Source of the DNA: JBBPZA01 sp963797015
GTDB lineage: Bacteria; Actinomycetota; Thermoleophilia; Solirubrobacterales; Solirubrobacteraceae
Assembly: GCA_963797015.1 (NCBI GenBank)
Contig: CAWCNV010000006.1
Location: 434,001 to 498,000, forward strand
Reading direction: 5' to 3'
DNA: 64,000 nt
The translations under genes and the position numbers were made by a program. Of the stretch, positions 1-12,495 are shown one piece after another. Numbering within the stretch: position 1 is the stretch's first letter; each line of letters opens with the position of its first letter. The notes beneath the pieces are model-generated. The model was not told the DNA's origin and did not search any database. It saw only the letters and a list, made by a program, of their open reading frames with translations.

Positions 1-105
1 GCGCTCGCCGATTACGTGGAACGGATGTGGTCGCGCAACGCGCACCACGTGGCCAGCGGACGCCCCGACCTGATCCCGGTCGGCGCGCGCCTGATCCTGC
101 CCTGA
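1..105 (+). CDS. C-terminal end of a LysM-domain protein (partial)
   Basis: Only the last 34 codons and the TGA are in the window. The tail reads GRPDLIPVGARLILP, which matches the end of a LysM peptidoglycan-binding repeat (usual pattern: NPDLI-x-PGQRLRIP). Nothing of the rest of the protein is visible, so enzyme or adhesin partners cannot be named. It ends 3 bases before the stop of the convergent oxidoreductase gene. Confidence 0.5.
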   Translation, partial: ALADYVERMWSRNAHHVASGRPDLIPVGARLILP

Positions 106-108
106 CCC

Positions 109-1257
109 TCAGGCGGCCCGCGCGCCGGTCTCCTGCGGCTCGCGCCTACCGGCGCTCAGCCGCGGCGGCGAGGCGAGCTCGGGCGGCGCGATGCGCAGGT
201 AGCGGTCGAAGACCCAGCGCGTGAGCCGGCGCGAGCGGAAGGCGACGGTGACCGCGTAGGCGACCGGCGGCGGCAGGCGCGGCACCAGCCACTGGACGCC
301 GAGCAGCCAGTTGAACTTCCATGCGTGCGAGCGCGAGAATGCGGCGTAACGCTTCAGCGCCTGCTCGCGCTCGCGGTTGCCTTCGACCACCGCCCGCAGC
401 TCGCGCCCGCACGCGATCCCGAAGTACAGCGCGGTTCGGATCCCCTCGGCCGTGGTGGGCAGGCAGTGACCGGCCGAGTCGCCGACGAAGAACACACGGT
501 CCTCGGTTGCCGGGCGGATCTTGTGCGGGATCCAGTTGCCCTGGTAGCGCACGGCCGGCACCTCGACGTCCGCCGCCAGCCGCACCGTCGGCTCCTTGAC
601 GTGGTAGCGCGGGTCGAACGACCCGACGCCGACGCGCAGCTCGCCGTCGGCGGGGAACGACCACCCGTAGCCCGCGGGCACGTAGCGCCGATCGAGCCAC
701 AGCTCCATGTCCTCGCCCGACCCGTGCGGGTGGACCTCGAGGCCGCGCGAGAGGCGCGCTTCGGGCGGCTGGACGTTCTCAGAGCGCCCGAGCACCCGGC
801 GCCAGCCCAGCGCGTCGACGATCAGCGGCGAGCGCAGGTCGCCGCGGTCGGTGCGCACGACGTCGCCCTCCCGGCCCTCGACCTTGGCCGTCTCGAAGCG
901 CGCGTCGCCGCACTGGTCCCACAGCAGGCGGCACAGGGTCCCGTAGTCGAAGGTCGAGAAGCTCCAGGGCAGCGGCCAGCGGCTCGTGCCGTAGGGCGTG
1001 TGGACCACGAGCTCGTGAAAGGTCTGCTGCAGCGAGCCCTCGAGCCCCATCGCGTACAGCCACGAGGTGGGAATGCCGCAGGCCGACGTCTGGCGCTCGC
1101 CGATCTCGTAGCGGTCGAGCACCAGCACCCGCGCGCCGCTCCCCGCGAGCTCGCGGGCGACGGCGAGCCCGCCGAAGCTCGCGCCGCAGACGAGCACGTC
1201 CCACGTCCCCGTCAGCGGGGTGCGAGCGGCCCCGCGCTTGGTCGCCCTGACCGGCAT
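109..1257 (-). CDS. FAD-dependent oxidoreductase, geranylgeranyl-reductase-like
   Basis: Predicted 382-residue flavoprotein. The N-terminal dinucleotide fold shows DVLVCGASFGGLAVARE (residues 20-36) followed by VLVLDR. A second FAD motif, GDSAGHCLPTTAEGIRTAL, begins at residue 259 and is typical of the geranylgeranyl reductase / aromatic hydroxylase-like group that reduces or hydroxylates lipids and quinone precursors. The substrate cannot be read from the sequence. I chose the ATG at 1257 over an upstream ATG at 1302 because a TACCAT box (1266-1271, minus strand) lies 8 bases before it. The gene diverges from rpsA with 67 bases between starts and stands alone as a unit. Confidence 0.75.
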   Translation of the reverse strand: MPVRATKRGAARTPLTGTWDVLVCGASFGGLAVARELAGSGARVLVLDRYEIGERQTSACGIPTSWLYAMGLEGSLQQTFHELVVHTPYGTSRWPLPWSFSTFDYGTLCRLLWDQCGDARFETAKVEGREGDVVRTDRGDLRSPLIVDALGWRRVLGRSENVQPPEARLSRGLEVHPHGSGEDMELWLDRRYVPAGYGWSFPADGELRVGVGSFDPRYHVKEPTVRLAADVEVPAVRYQGNWIPHKIRPATEDRVFFVGDSAGHCLPTTAEGIRTALYFGIACGRELRAVVEGNREREQALKRYAAFSRSHAWKFNWLLGVQWLVPRLPPPVAYAVTVAFRSRRLTRWVFDRYLRIAPPELASPPRLSAGRREPQETGARAA

Positions 1258-1265
1258 CGGAGAGC

Positions 1266-1316
1266 ATGGTAAGGCGCCGCGGGCGAGCAGGTGGGCGGCC
1301 ATCCGTTCGCTAACCT
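1266..1316. promoter_or_regulatory. Divergent leaderless promoters (oxidoreductase / rpsA)
   Basis: Minus strand: TACCAT at 1266-1271, 8 bases before the oxidoreductase ATG. Plus strand: TAACCT at 1311-1316, 8 bases before the rpsA ATG. No Shine-Dalgarno-like sequence is present in front of either start. Confidence 0.5.
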
Positions 1317-1324
1317 CCCCGCGA

Positions 1325-2803
1325 ATGCCGGAGATCACCACCGCGCCCGCTCCCGACGCGCACGTCGTCGAGGGCTCGAACGGCCTGCTGCTGGATGTCG
1401 ACGGCCAGGTCGTCCCCAACTACGCCGCGACCTTCTCGCCCTTCGAGGAAGGCGACGTCGTCACGGGCAACGTCGTGCGCATCGACGCCGACGAGGTGCT
1501 GGTCGACATCGGCTACAAGTCGGAGGGCGTGATCCTGCTCAACGAGCTGTCGATCCGCAAGTCGGTCGACCCTCACGAGGAGGTCTCGCTCGGCGAGGAG
1601 GTGGACGCGCTCGTCCTCACCAAGGAGGACCAGGACGGCCGCCTGATCCTGTCCAAGAAGCGCGCCCGCTTCGAGAAGGCGTGGCGGCGCATCGAGGCCG
1701 CCTACGAGTCCGGCGAGCCGGTCACGGGCACGGTGATCGAGGTCGTGAAGGGCGGCCTGATCGTGGACCTCGGCGTGCGCGGCTTCCTGCCCGCGTCGCT
1801 GGTCGACATCCGCCGCGTGCCCAACCTCGACGACTACCTCAACACCGAGATCGAGTGCAAGGTGATCGAGCTCAACCGCTCGCGCAACAACGTCGTGCTC
1901 TCGCGCCGCGCGGTGCTCGAGGAGGAGCGCAAGGAGCAGCGCCAGGAGATCCTCGACCGCCTGCAGCCCGGCCTCGTGGTGGAGGGGCGGATCTCCAACA
2001 TCGTGGACTTCGGGGCGTTCGTCGACCTCGACGGCATCGACGGGCTCATCCACATCTCCGAGCTTTCGTGGTCGCACGTCAACCACCCGAGCGAGGTGCT
2101 TTCGATCGGCGACCTCGTGCGTGTGAAGGTGCTCGACGTCGACCGCCAGCGCCAGCGCATCTCGCTCGGCCTCAAGCAGACCCAGGAGGATCCCTGGCAG
2201 CGGGTGGTCGACACGTACACGGTCGGCGACGAGCTCGAGGGCACGGTCACCAAGGTGGTCACGTTCGGGGCCTTCGTCGAGATCCTCGACGGCGTCGAGG
2301 GGCTCGTGCACATCTCCGAGCTCGCCCAGCACCACGTCGAGAACCCGCGCGAGGTCATCCAGCCCGGCGACACCGTGCGCGTGAAGATCCTCGAGATCGA
2401 CTCCGAGCGCCGCCGGCTCTCGCTCTCGGTCAAGCGCGTCGAGGGGCAGAACCTGCCGCTGCGCGACGTCGGCGCGGAGGGCACGGGCGAGGAGGCCGGC
2501 GCCGGCGACCTCGACGACGTGCCCGAGCTCGGGCTGTCCGAGGACGTCTTCGCCGGCCGGGACCTGCCGCCCGAGGACGCCGGAGCGCTGCCCGGCGAGG
2601 ACGCCGTGCTGGCGGGCGAGGACGCCGCGCTGGCGGGCGAGGACGCCGCGCTGGCGGGCGAGGACGCCGCGCTGGCGGGCGAGGACGCCGCGCTGGCGGG
2701 CGAGGATGCCCCGCTGGCCGGCGAGGAAGCCGCGCAGGACGGCGAGGGTGACGCCTCGGGCGACGACGCGCTGGCCCCGGACGACGTCAGCGCCCGCGAG
2801 TAG
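1325..2803 (+). CDS. rpsA: 30S ribosomal protein S1
   Basis: 492-residue S1 protein, which binds mRNA on the small ribosomal subunit. Four S1 RNA-binding domains are visible at about residues 41-110, 128-195, 213-282 and 298-368; the last two carry the signatures VDFGAFVDL and VTFGAFVEI followed by GLIHISEL / GLVHISEL. Actinobacterial S1 normally has four domains, so the core is complete. The tail (about 369-492) is acidic and contains seven copies of a heptapeptide LAGEDAA. The ATG at 1325 is chosen because the frame open upstream overlaps the divergent promoter region and a TAACCT box ends 8 bases before it. coaE follows after 14 bases, probably in the same unit. Confidence 0.97.
   Translation: MPEITTAPAPDAHVVEGSNGLLLDVDGQVVPNYAATFSPFEEGDVVTGNVVRIDADEVLVDIGYKSEGVILLNELSIRKSVDPHEEVSLGEEVDALVLTKEDQDGRLILSKKRARFEKAWRRIEAAYESGEPVTGTVIEVVKGGLIVDLGVRGFLPASLVDIRRVPNLDDYLNTEIECKVIELNRSRNNVVLSRRAVLEEERKEQRQEILDRLQPGLVVEGRISNIVDFGAFVDLDGIDGLIHISELSWSHVNHPSEVLSIGDLVRVKVLDVDRQRQRISLGLKQTQEDPWQRVVDTYTVGDELEGTVTKVVTFGAFVEILDGVEGLVHISELAQHHVENPREVIQPGDTVRVKILEIDSERRRLSLSVKRVEGQNLPLRDVGAEGTGEEAGAGDLDDVPELGLSEDVFAGRDLPPEDAGALPGEDAVLAGEDAALAGEDAALAGEDAALAGEDAALAGEDAPLAGEEAAQDGEGDASGDDALAPDDVSARE
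2588..2734 (+). repeat. Seven 21-bp tandem repeats in the rpsA 3' end
   Basis: Seven in-frame 21-base units start at 2588, 2609, 2630, 2651, 2672, 2693 and 2714. The four at 2609-2692 look identical (CTGGCGGGCGAGGACGCCGCG), while the outer copies carry substitutions. They encode LAGEDAA-type heptads. Confidence 0.95.
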
Positions 2804-2817
2804 CCCCGACCCGCGCC

Positions 2818-3408
2818 GTGATCCCCTTCGTCGGCCTGACCGGCGGCGTGGGCGCCGGCAAGTCGACCGCGCTGGCGGCGTTCGAGCGGCTGGGCGCGGC
2901 GACGCTGTCGACCGACGCCGTGGTGCACGACCTCTACGCCTCCGAGGAGCTGCGCGAGGCGCTGCGCGGGCGTTGGGGGGAGGATGTCCTCGCCGCCGAC
3001 GGGAACGTCGACCGGGACGCCGTCGCGCGCCGCGCGTTCGCGAGCGACGACGACCGCCGCTGGCTCGAGGCGATGCTGTGGCCGCGGGTGGGCGCGCGCG
3101 TGGCCGGCTGGCGCGAGCAGCTCGCTCGCCGTGACCCCCCGCCGCGCGCCGCAGTGGTGGAGGTGCCGCTGCTGTTCGAGGCGGGCATGGAGGGCGCCTT
3201 CGACGCGATCGTCGCCGTGGTCGCCGACGAGAGCGTGCGCGACGCGCGGGCGCAGGGCCGCGGCCACGAGGCGGTGGCCGAGCGCGTGGCGCGCCAGCTT
3301 CCCCAGGCCGAGAAGGCGGCACGGGCGACGCACGCGGTGGTGAACGACGGCACGGTCGAGGAGCTCGAGACGCAGCTGTCGGCCGTCCTTGCCAAGCTGA
3401 CGGAGTGA
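2818..3408 (+). CDS. coaE: Dephospho-CoA kinase
   Basis: 196-residue kinase for the last step of coenzyme A synthesis (dephospho-CoA + ATP to CoA + ADP). The P-loop GGVGAGKS lies at residues 9-16, followed by LSTDAVVHDLY, which is the CoaE substrate-side motif. VVEVPLLFEAGME is the conserved second motif in the middle of the protein. Length matches the family (about 200). The start is GTG, 14 bases after rpsA. The stop overlaps the next gene's GTG by four bases (GTGA), implying translational coupling. Pantothenate synthesis genes for the same pathway lie about 11 kb away. Confidence 0.95.
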   Translation: MIPFVGLTGGVGAGKSTALAAFERLGAATLSTDAVVHDLYASEELREALRGRWGEDVLAADGNVDRDAVARRAFASDDDRRWLEAMLWPRVGARVAGWREQLARRDPPPRAAVVEVPLLFEAGMEGAFDAIVAVVADESVRDARAQGRGHEAVAERVARQLPQAEKAARATHAVVNDGTVEELETQLSAVLAKLTE

Positions 3409-4043
3409 GCCCGACGGCGTCATCCAGGGCATCCGCGCGAGGCCGGCCCCGCCGCACCGCCCGGCGCAGGCGGGCGCTCCCCTGGCTGGCCGGCGCCGCG
3501 GTGCTGGCGGTCGCCGCGATCGCGATCGCGCCGCTGCTGGATCGCGCGGTGAGGGAGGTCGTGACGCTGCCGCTGCGCCACGAGGACATCATCCGCCAGC
3601 AGGCGCGCGAGAAGGACCTCGACCCGGCGCTGATCGCCGCGGTCATCTACGCCGAGTCGAAGTTCCGCGACGACCAGACCTCGGCTGCCGGCGCCGAGGG
3701 CCTGATGCAGCTGACGCCGGCGACGGCGCGCGACATCGCACGACGCTCGGGAGCCACGAACTTCCACCTCGAGGACCTCGGCGACCCGCAGGTCAACATC
3801 TCCTACGGGAGCTATCAGCTCCGCTACCTGCTCGAGCGCTACGGCGGCAACCGCGTGCTCGCCATCGCCGCCTACAACGCGGGCGAGGGCAGCGTCGACC
3901 GCTGGCTGGTCGAGGCCCGCGTCGAGGACCGCGCCTTCACGGTGTCCAAGATCCCCTTCGCGGAGACCCGCAGCTACGTCCAGCGGGTGCTCGACGCGCA
4001 GCGGCGCTACCGCAAGGACTACCGCTCAGAGCTCGGGCTCTGA
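3405..4043 (+). CDS. Membrane-anchored lytic transglycosylase (SLT domain)
   Basis: 212 residues. A basic N-terminus (1-24) and one hydrophobic segment (about 25-46) would anchor it in the membrane with the catalytic domain outside. The SLT (goose-lysozyme-like) domain spans about 57-200: catalytic Glu84 in YAESKFR, then GLMQLTP (99-105) and AYNAGEG (156-162), all canonical. It would cleave the glycan backbone of peptidoglycan to 1,6-anhydro ends. It overlaps coaE by GTGA, so it is probably the last gene of the rpsA-coaE unit. The 257 bases between it and uvrB hold no convincing gene, only the tail of a short GCACGTC repeat near 4047. Confidence 0.9.
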   Translation: MSPTASSRASARGRPRRTARRRRALPWLAGAAVLAVAAIAIAPLLDRAVREVVTLPLRHEDIIRQQAREKDLDPALIAAVIYAESKFRDDQTSAAGAEGLMQLTPATARDIARRSGATNFHLEDLGDPQVNISYGSYQLRYLLERYGGNRVLAIAAYNAGEGSVDRWLVEARVEDRAFTVSKIPFAETRSYVQRVLDAQRRYRKDYRSELGL

Positions 4044-4300
4044 GCGCACGTCGCACGTCGCACGCCTCCGCGGCGCGAGCGGGTGTGAACGGCATCGACG
4101 AGGGGAGGAAGGGGCCGGGCCCAATGACATTCTCGGTCGCCGCGTGGGTCGAGATCGACGTCTTCGCCCCTGCCGCGCGGCTCCTACTCCTTCCCCTCGT
4201 CGCCCGCTGTTCACGCGGTCCGCGCCCGCCAACGGCCGCGCGCCGAGCGCCCCGGCGCCCCTCGGCGCCCGCCAAACCGGCCGCTATCGTCGGTGGGCCG

Positions 4301-6313
<2,013 letters not shown>

Positions 6314-6366
6314 CGCCCCGCCGTCCGCCCGCCCCTCGGGCCGATCCGTTCGGCTACGCTTGGCCC

Positions 6367-7041
6367 GTGGCGCTGGCCCGGGAGGACATCGTCCGCACCG
6401 ACTTCCAGATCGACCGGCGCGGGTATCGCCCCGCGGACGTCGACGGCCATCTCGAACGCATCGCCTCCGAGGTCGAGGCGCTCCAGCGCGCCGGGAAGGA
6501 CGAGGGCCACAGCCTCGCGGGCGCGGCCGGCCAGCGCGTGCAGGCGATCGTCGACGCGGCGGAGAGCACCGCGGCCGAGATCGAGCGCGACGCTCGCGAC
6601 GAGGCGGCGCGGATCCGCAGCGACGCCTCGCACGAGGCCAACGAGCGCGTCGACGAGGTGCGCGCCGCCGCCGCCAAGCTCCGCGCGCGCATCGACGAGC
6701 TGCAGGACGAGCTGGGCTCGGTCTTCGACGAGCTGCGCGCCAACACGGGCCGCCTGAGCGACAGCCTGGTCTCGCTCGAGCGCGAGGCGGAGGCGGTCGC
6801 CGCGCCGGCGGCGGCCAACGGCCCCGCGGCCGTAGCCCGGGAGGAGCCGGCGCCCGCGGCCGCGGTCGAGGGAGGGGACGAGGAGAACAGCGAGGACGCG
6901 CAGAACGCGCGCCTCGTCGCGCTCAACATGGCCCTGAACGGCGCTTCGCGCACGGAGACCGAGCGCTACCTGGCGGAGAACTTCAGCATCGGGGACTCGA
7001 GCGCGCTGCTCGACGACGTCTACGCGCAGAGCGGCGGGTAG
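6367..7041 (+). CDS. DivIVA-like coiled-coil protein
   Basis: 224 residues starting at GTG; a TACGCT box (6355-6360) lies 6 bases before it. The N-terminus contains a DivIVA-like signature, DFQIDRRGYRPADVDGHLERI (about 12-32), followed by long charged heptad-rich helices (about 35-140) that would form a coiled coil. A low-complexity Ala/Glu linker (about 145-180) leads to a C-terminal helix with RLVALNMALNGASRTETERY. DivIVA-type proteins sense membrane curvature and organise poles or septa. This one could act in septum or envelope placement, but no partner is shown here. Its position between uvrB and uvrA is unusual. Confidence 0.75.
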   Translation: MALAREDIVRTDFQIDRRGYRPADVDGHLERIASEVEALQRAGKDEGHSLAGAAGQRVQAIVDAAESTAAEIERDARDEAARIRSDASHEANERVDEVRAAAAKLRARIDELQDELGSVFDELRANTGRLSDSLVSLEREAEAVAAPAAANGPAAVAREEPAPAAAVEGGDEENSEDAQNARLVALNMALNGASRTETERYLAENFSIGDSSALLDDVYAQSGG

Positions 7042-7097
7042 CCGGGGCGCGCGGTCATCGCGCGCCGAACGTCTGTTCGCCCTCCTAGACTGGTCGT

Positions 7098-9974
<2,877 letters not shown>

Positions 9975-9990
9975 CGTAGGCTTCGCCGCC

Positions 9991-10632
9991 GTGGCGAGCG
10001 GCGACGAGACGACCGCGGTGGCTGAGCTCGCCGCCAAAGCGCGGCTCTACGCGCAGAAGTGGCGCTGGTACGAGCGCAACTCGCTGCCCTGGAACCGGGC
10101 GCGGATCCACTGGCACTTCATGCGCAGCGGGGCCTTCGTGCGCTGGCCCGTGCACGGGAACGTGCTCGAGGCCTTCGACCAGGGGCGGCTGGAGGTCGGC
10201 GCGCAGGTGCTGTTCGAGCCCGGCGTGTGGATCACCGCTCCGGACCGCGCGCGGGTGCGCATCGGCGCCGGCAGCTTCCTCAACATGGGGGTCATGGTCG
10301 CCGCGGTCGAGGTCGTCGAGATCGGCGAGCACTGCATGTTCGCCAACAACTGCTTCGTCACCGACGGCAACCACCGCTTCGACGATCCGGGCAAGCCGGT
10401 TCCGTGGCAGGGCTTCACCACCAAGGGCCCGACCAGGATCGGCGACAACGTCTGGTGCGGCGCCCACGTGGTGATCACGAGCGGCGTTACGATCGGCGAG
10501 CGCTGCGTGATCGGGGCCAACAGCGTCGTGACCGAGGACCTGCCGGCGTTCACGATCGCCGCGGGGGCGCCCGCGAAGGCGCTCCGCAAAATCGAGTACG
10601 GCGATCCCGACCGCAGCGCCGCCCATGGCTGA
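9991..10632 (+). CDS. Hexapeptide-repeat acyltransferase (LbetaH family)
   Basis: 213 residues. The C-terminal half is a left-handed beta-helix acyltransferase fold: NHRF, then WQGFTTKGPTRIGDNVWCGA, ITSGVTIGERCVIGANSVV and the terminal AGAPAK loop, all typical of maltose/galactoside O-acetyltransferase relatives that use acetyl-CoA. The natural acceptor is unknown, but a cell-envelope sugar is likely. The start is GTG at 9991; TAGGCT at 9977-9982 is 8 bases upstream, and an in-frame extension back to 9820 would overlap uvrA and lacks homology. Its 3' end overlaps the next gene by 8 bases. Confidence 0.8.
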   Translation: MASGDETTAVAELAAKARLYAQKWRWYERNSLPWNRARIHWHFMRSGAFVRWPVHGNVLEAFDQGRLEVGAQVLFEPGVWITAPDRARVRIGAGSFLNMGVMVAAVEVVEIGEHCMFANNCFVTDGNHRFDDPGKPVPWQGFTTKGPTRIGDNVWCGAHVVITSGVTIGERCVIGANSVVTEDLPAFTIAAGAPAKALRKIEYGDPDRSAAHG

Positions 10633-11659
10633 GCCCGCCGGCGCCGGCCCGCCCGCTCCACCGCGCTACACGCGGCGGCGGCTGCTCGGCGCGGGCGCGG
10701 GCCTCGCGCTCGCGCCGGGGCTGCTGGCCGCCTGCGGCTCCAGCGGCGTTCCGCCGCCGCCGGGCACGCGCCGCATCGGGTTGAGCCTGGCCGGGCCGTC
10801 GCCCTTCTCGCGCTGCCTGGCGACCGGCGTGTACGCCGGACTGAGGGGCAGCGGCTACACGCTCGTGGCCCGCCAGGCCGGCTACAGCGCGACCACCGAG
10901 GCCGACAACATCACCTCTCTTCTGTCGCAGAAGGTCGCCGGCCTGATCCTCGAGCCGGCATCGGTCGCGACCGCGACGCGCGGAGCGCAGCTGGCCCAGC
11001 AGTCCGGCGTACGCGCCGTGGCCTGCCCGTCGCCCGGCCCCGGTCCGGGATCCCAGTTCTTCGCCGGCACGGTCGAGATCCCGGGGAACGAGGGCGGCCG
11101 GCTGATCGCGCAGTGGCTCAAGGACAACGTGCCGGGCGGAGGGCAGATCGTGATCGTGCAGGGGCTGCTCGGCCAGGGCCTCTCCGAGGCTCTCGACGAC
11201 GGCCTGGACGCGGCCCTGGCCGGCGACCGGCGCTTCGAGGTCGTCACCCGCGGGCCGGGCAACCTCGACGGTCGCGACGCGGTCGCCGTCGTCCGCGAGG
11301 GGTTCGCGCTCCACCCGCGTGCGCGGATCGTCGTCGACTACGCGGCGGTGATGGGCGACACGATCGCCGCCTACCTGCGCGCCGGCGGCCGCCGCGACGT
11401 CATCCACGTCACCAGCGACGGCGACGACTCCACGCTGCGCTGGCTGCGGACCCCGTACCTCCGCGCCACGCGCTACTACTCGGCCGCCGAGGCGGGCCGC
11501 ACGGCCGCGCGCATGGTGCTCGAGGCGATACGCGACAAGAAGACCGCCCTGAGCCCGTTCACCGAGACAGTTCCGCAGTCGATGCGCACGGCGCGGACGA
11601 TCGCCGCGGCGCCGCCCTTCTGCGTGCAGGCGTTCAGGGCGCAGGCGCAGCGGATCTGA
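10625..11659 (+). CDS. Sugar-type ABC substrate-binding lipoprotein
   Basis: 344 residues. The N-terminus has a twin-arginine-like RRRLLG (17-22), a hydrophobic stretch and a lipobox LLAAC with Cys37, so it is exported and lipid-anchored outside. The rest resembles periplasmic-binding-protein family 4 (ribose/xylose binding, LacI-type fold): IGLSLAGPSPFSRC, then LILEPASVATATRGAQLAQQ. No transporter ATPase or permease lies nearby, so it either works with a distant permease or has another role. Overlap with the acyltransferase suggests co-expression. Confidence 0.75.
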   Translation: MAEPAGAGPPAPPRYTRRRLLGAGAGLALAPGLLAACGSSGVPPPPGTRRIGLSLAGPSPFSRCLATGVYAGLRGSGYTLVARQAGYSATTEADNITSLLSQKVAGLILEPASVATATRGAQLAQQSGVRAVACPSPGPGPGSQFFAGTVEIPGNEGGRLIAQWLKDNVPGGGQIVIVQGLLGQGLSEALDDGLDAALAGDRRFEVVTRGPGNLDGRDAVAVVREGFALHPRARIVVDYAAVMGDTIAAYLRAGGRRDVIHVTSDGDDSTLRWLRTPYLRATRYYSAAEAGRTAARMVLEAIRDKKTALSPFTETVPQSMRTARTIAAAPPFCVQAFRAQAQRI

Positions 11660-11689
11660 GCTCGGCGCCGCCCGCTGCGGGCGTGCCTG

Positions 11690-11771
11690 GAGTGGGGCGG
11701 GAGCGTGGCTGGAGCGGGGCGGGGCTTGGCCCGGAGAGGAGCCGGGGGCTTGGCCGGAGTGGGCCGGGGGC
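11690..11771 (+). repeat. G-rich low-complexity tract with imperfect direct repeats
   Basis: Between the binding protein and the next gene the plus strand carries repeated GGGGCGGG-type runs and two copies of GCCGGGGGCTTG. No gene is visible here. Several closely spaced G-runs make a quadruplex possible, but this is inference. Confidence 0.6.
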
Positions 11772-11800
11772 TTGACAGCCGCGGCCGGCGGGCGGATGCT
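11772..11800 (+). promoter_or_regulatory. Two-box promoter before the 131-residue membrane protein
   Basis: A perfect -35 element TTGACA (11772-11777) is followed after 17 bases by GATGCT (11795-11800) as -10. The ATG at 11809 comes 8 bases later, so the transcript would be leaderless. This is the only promoter in the window with a full consensus -35. Confidence 0.65.
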
Positions 11801-11808
11801 CACGGCCG

Positions 11809-12204
11809 ATGCCGGCGCTTCCCGCGCTCGTCAAGGTCGCGCTCGCCGCGGTGCTCGCGGCGTCGATCTGCGGCGCCTTCTTCGGTCCCCGGCCGCAGCG
11901 CCGGCGGCCGGTGGCGCTGCGCGCGTTGGCCTTGGTCGGGGTGCTGCTGTACGGCGCCGCCGCGCTCGCCGTATTGGCCGCGGAGTCGGTCACGCTCGGG
12001 GCGCTGCTGGTGATCGCCGCGGTCGAGGTGATCTGCCTGGCGGCCTGGCTGGCGCGCGGCCGCGACGACGACGACCGCCGCTGGCCGCCCGACGAGGACG
12101 GCGATCCCGACGAGCCGGACGGACCCGACGGCGACCTGGCGAGCCTCGAGGCGGCGCTGCGGCGCTGGCAGCGCGAGCGTCCGCGCGAGCCGCTCGCCGG
12201 CTGA
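11809..12204 (+). CDS. Hypothetical small membrane protein
   Basis: 131 residues; I do not recognise the family. Three hydrophobic segments are visible at about residues 6-22, 38-55 and 60-78. An acidic Asp/Pro-rich stretch follows (DDDDRRWPPDEDGDPDEPD, about 84-105), then a predicted amphipathic helix, RWQRERPREPLAG, at the end. The start is fixed by the promoter at 11772-11800. It converges with the next small membrane gene, with 8 bases between stops. Function unknown. Confidence 0.6.
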   Translation: MPALPALVKVALAAVLAASICGAFFGPRPQRRRPVALRALALVGVLLYGAAALAVLAAESVTLGALLVIAAVEVICLAAWLARGRDDDDRRWPPDEDGDPDEPDGPDGDLASLEAALRRWQRERPREPLAG

Positions 12205-12212
12205 CCCGAGCG

Positions 12213-12464
12213 CTACTTCGCGGTCATTATCAGCAGGCCGGCCACCACCGCCGCCAGGCACCCGGCGAGCCCGACGACGGCCATGCCCACGTAGGCGCTC
12301 GCCGCGACGGTCCGGCCCTGGCGCCGGTCCTCGGTCCACCGCGTGGCACCTCGGATGAGCAGCGAGAAGGCGAGGCTGACGAGGATCGCGACTTCCCAGC
12401 GCACGGCCGAGAGGGACAGCGATGAGCGGACCGGATCGCGCGCCACGCAGGCGGTTGCTGCCAT
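12213..12464 (-). CDS. Hypothetical small two-helix membrane protein
   Basis: 83 residues from the ATG at 12464. Two hydrophobic segments are visible (about 23-38 and 57-80, ending GLAGCLAAVVAGLLIMTAK), separated by a charged loop TRWTEDRRQGRT. No known family recognised. It diverges from the GT-C-like gene, with 31 bases between starts. Hydrophobic segments in this frame make it more likely to be real than the antisense frames, but I see no good promoter or ribosome-binding site. Confidence 0.45.
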   Translation of the reverse strand: MAATACVARDPVRSSLSLSAVRWEVAILVSLAFSLLIRGATRWTEDRRQGRTVAASAYVGMAVVGLAGCLAAVVAGLLIMTAK

Positions 12465-12495
12465 GATGCCCGGCGGCCAGATGCCGGAAGAGACG

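Noticed and set aside
1310..3646. Very long minus-strand open frame opposite rpsA and coaE
   Set aside because: Its translation is Arg/Ala/Pro-rich with no family motifs and lies antisense to two well-supported genes; long antisense frames are expected at this base composition.
4085..4300. N-terminal extension of UvrB or a short minus-strand gene
   Set aside because: UvrB homology begins at MPELRL; the extension and the antisense frames are low-complexity, and TATCGT sits just before ATG 4301.
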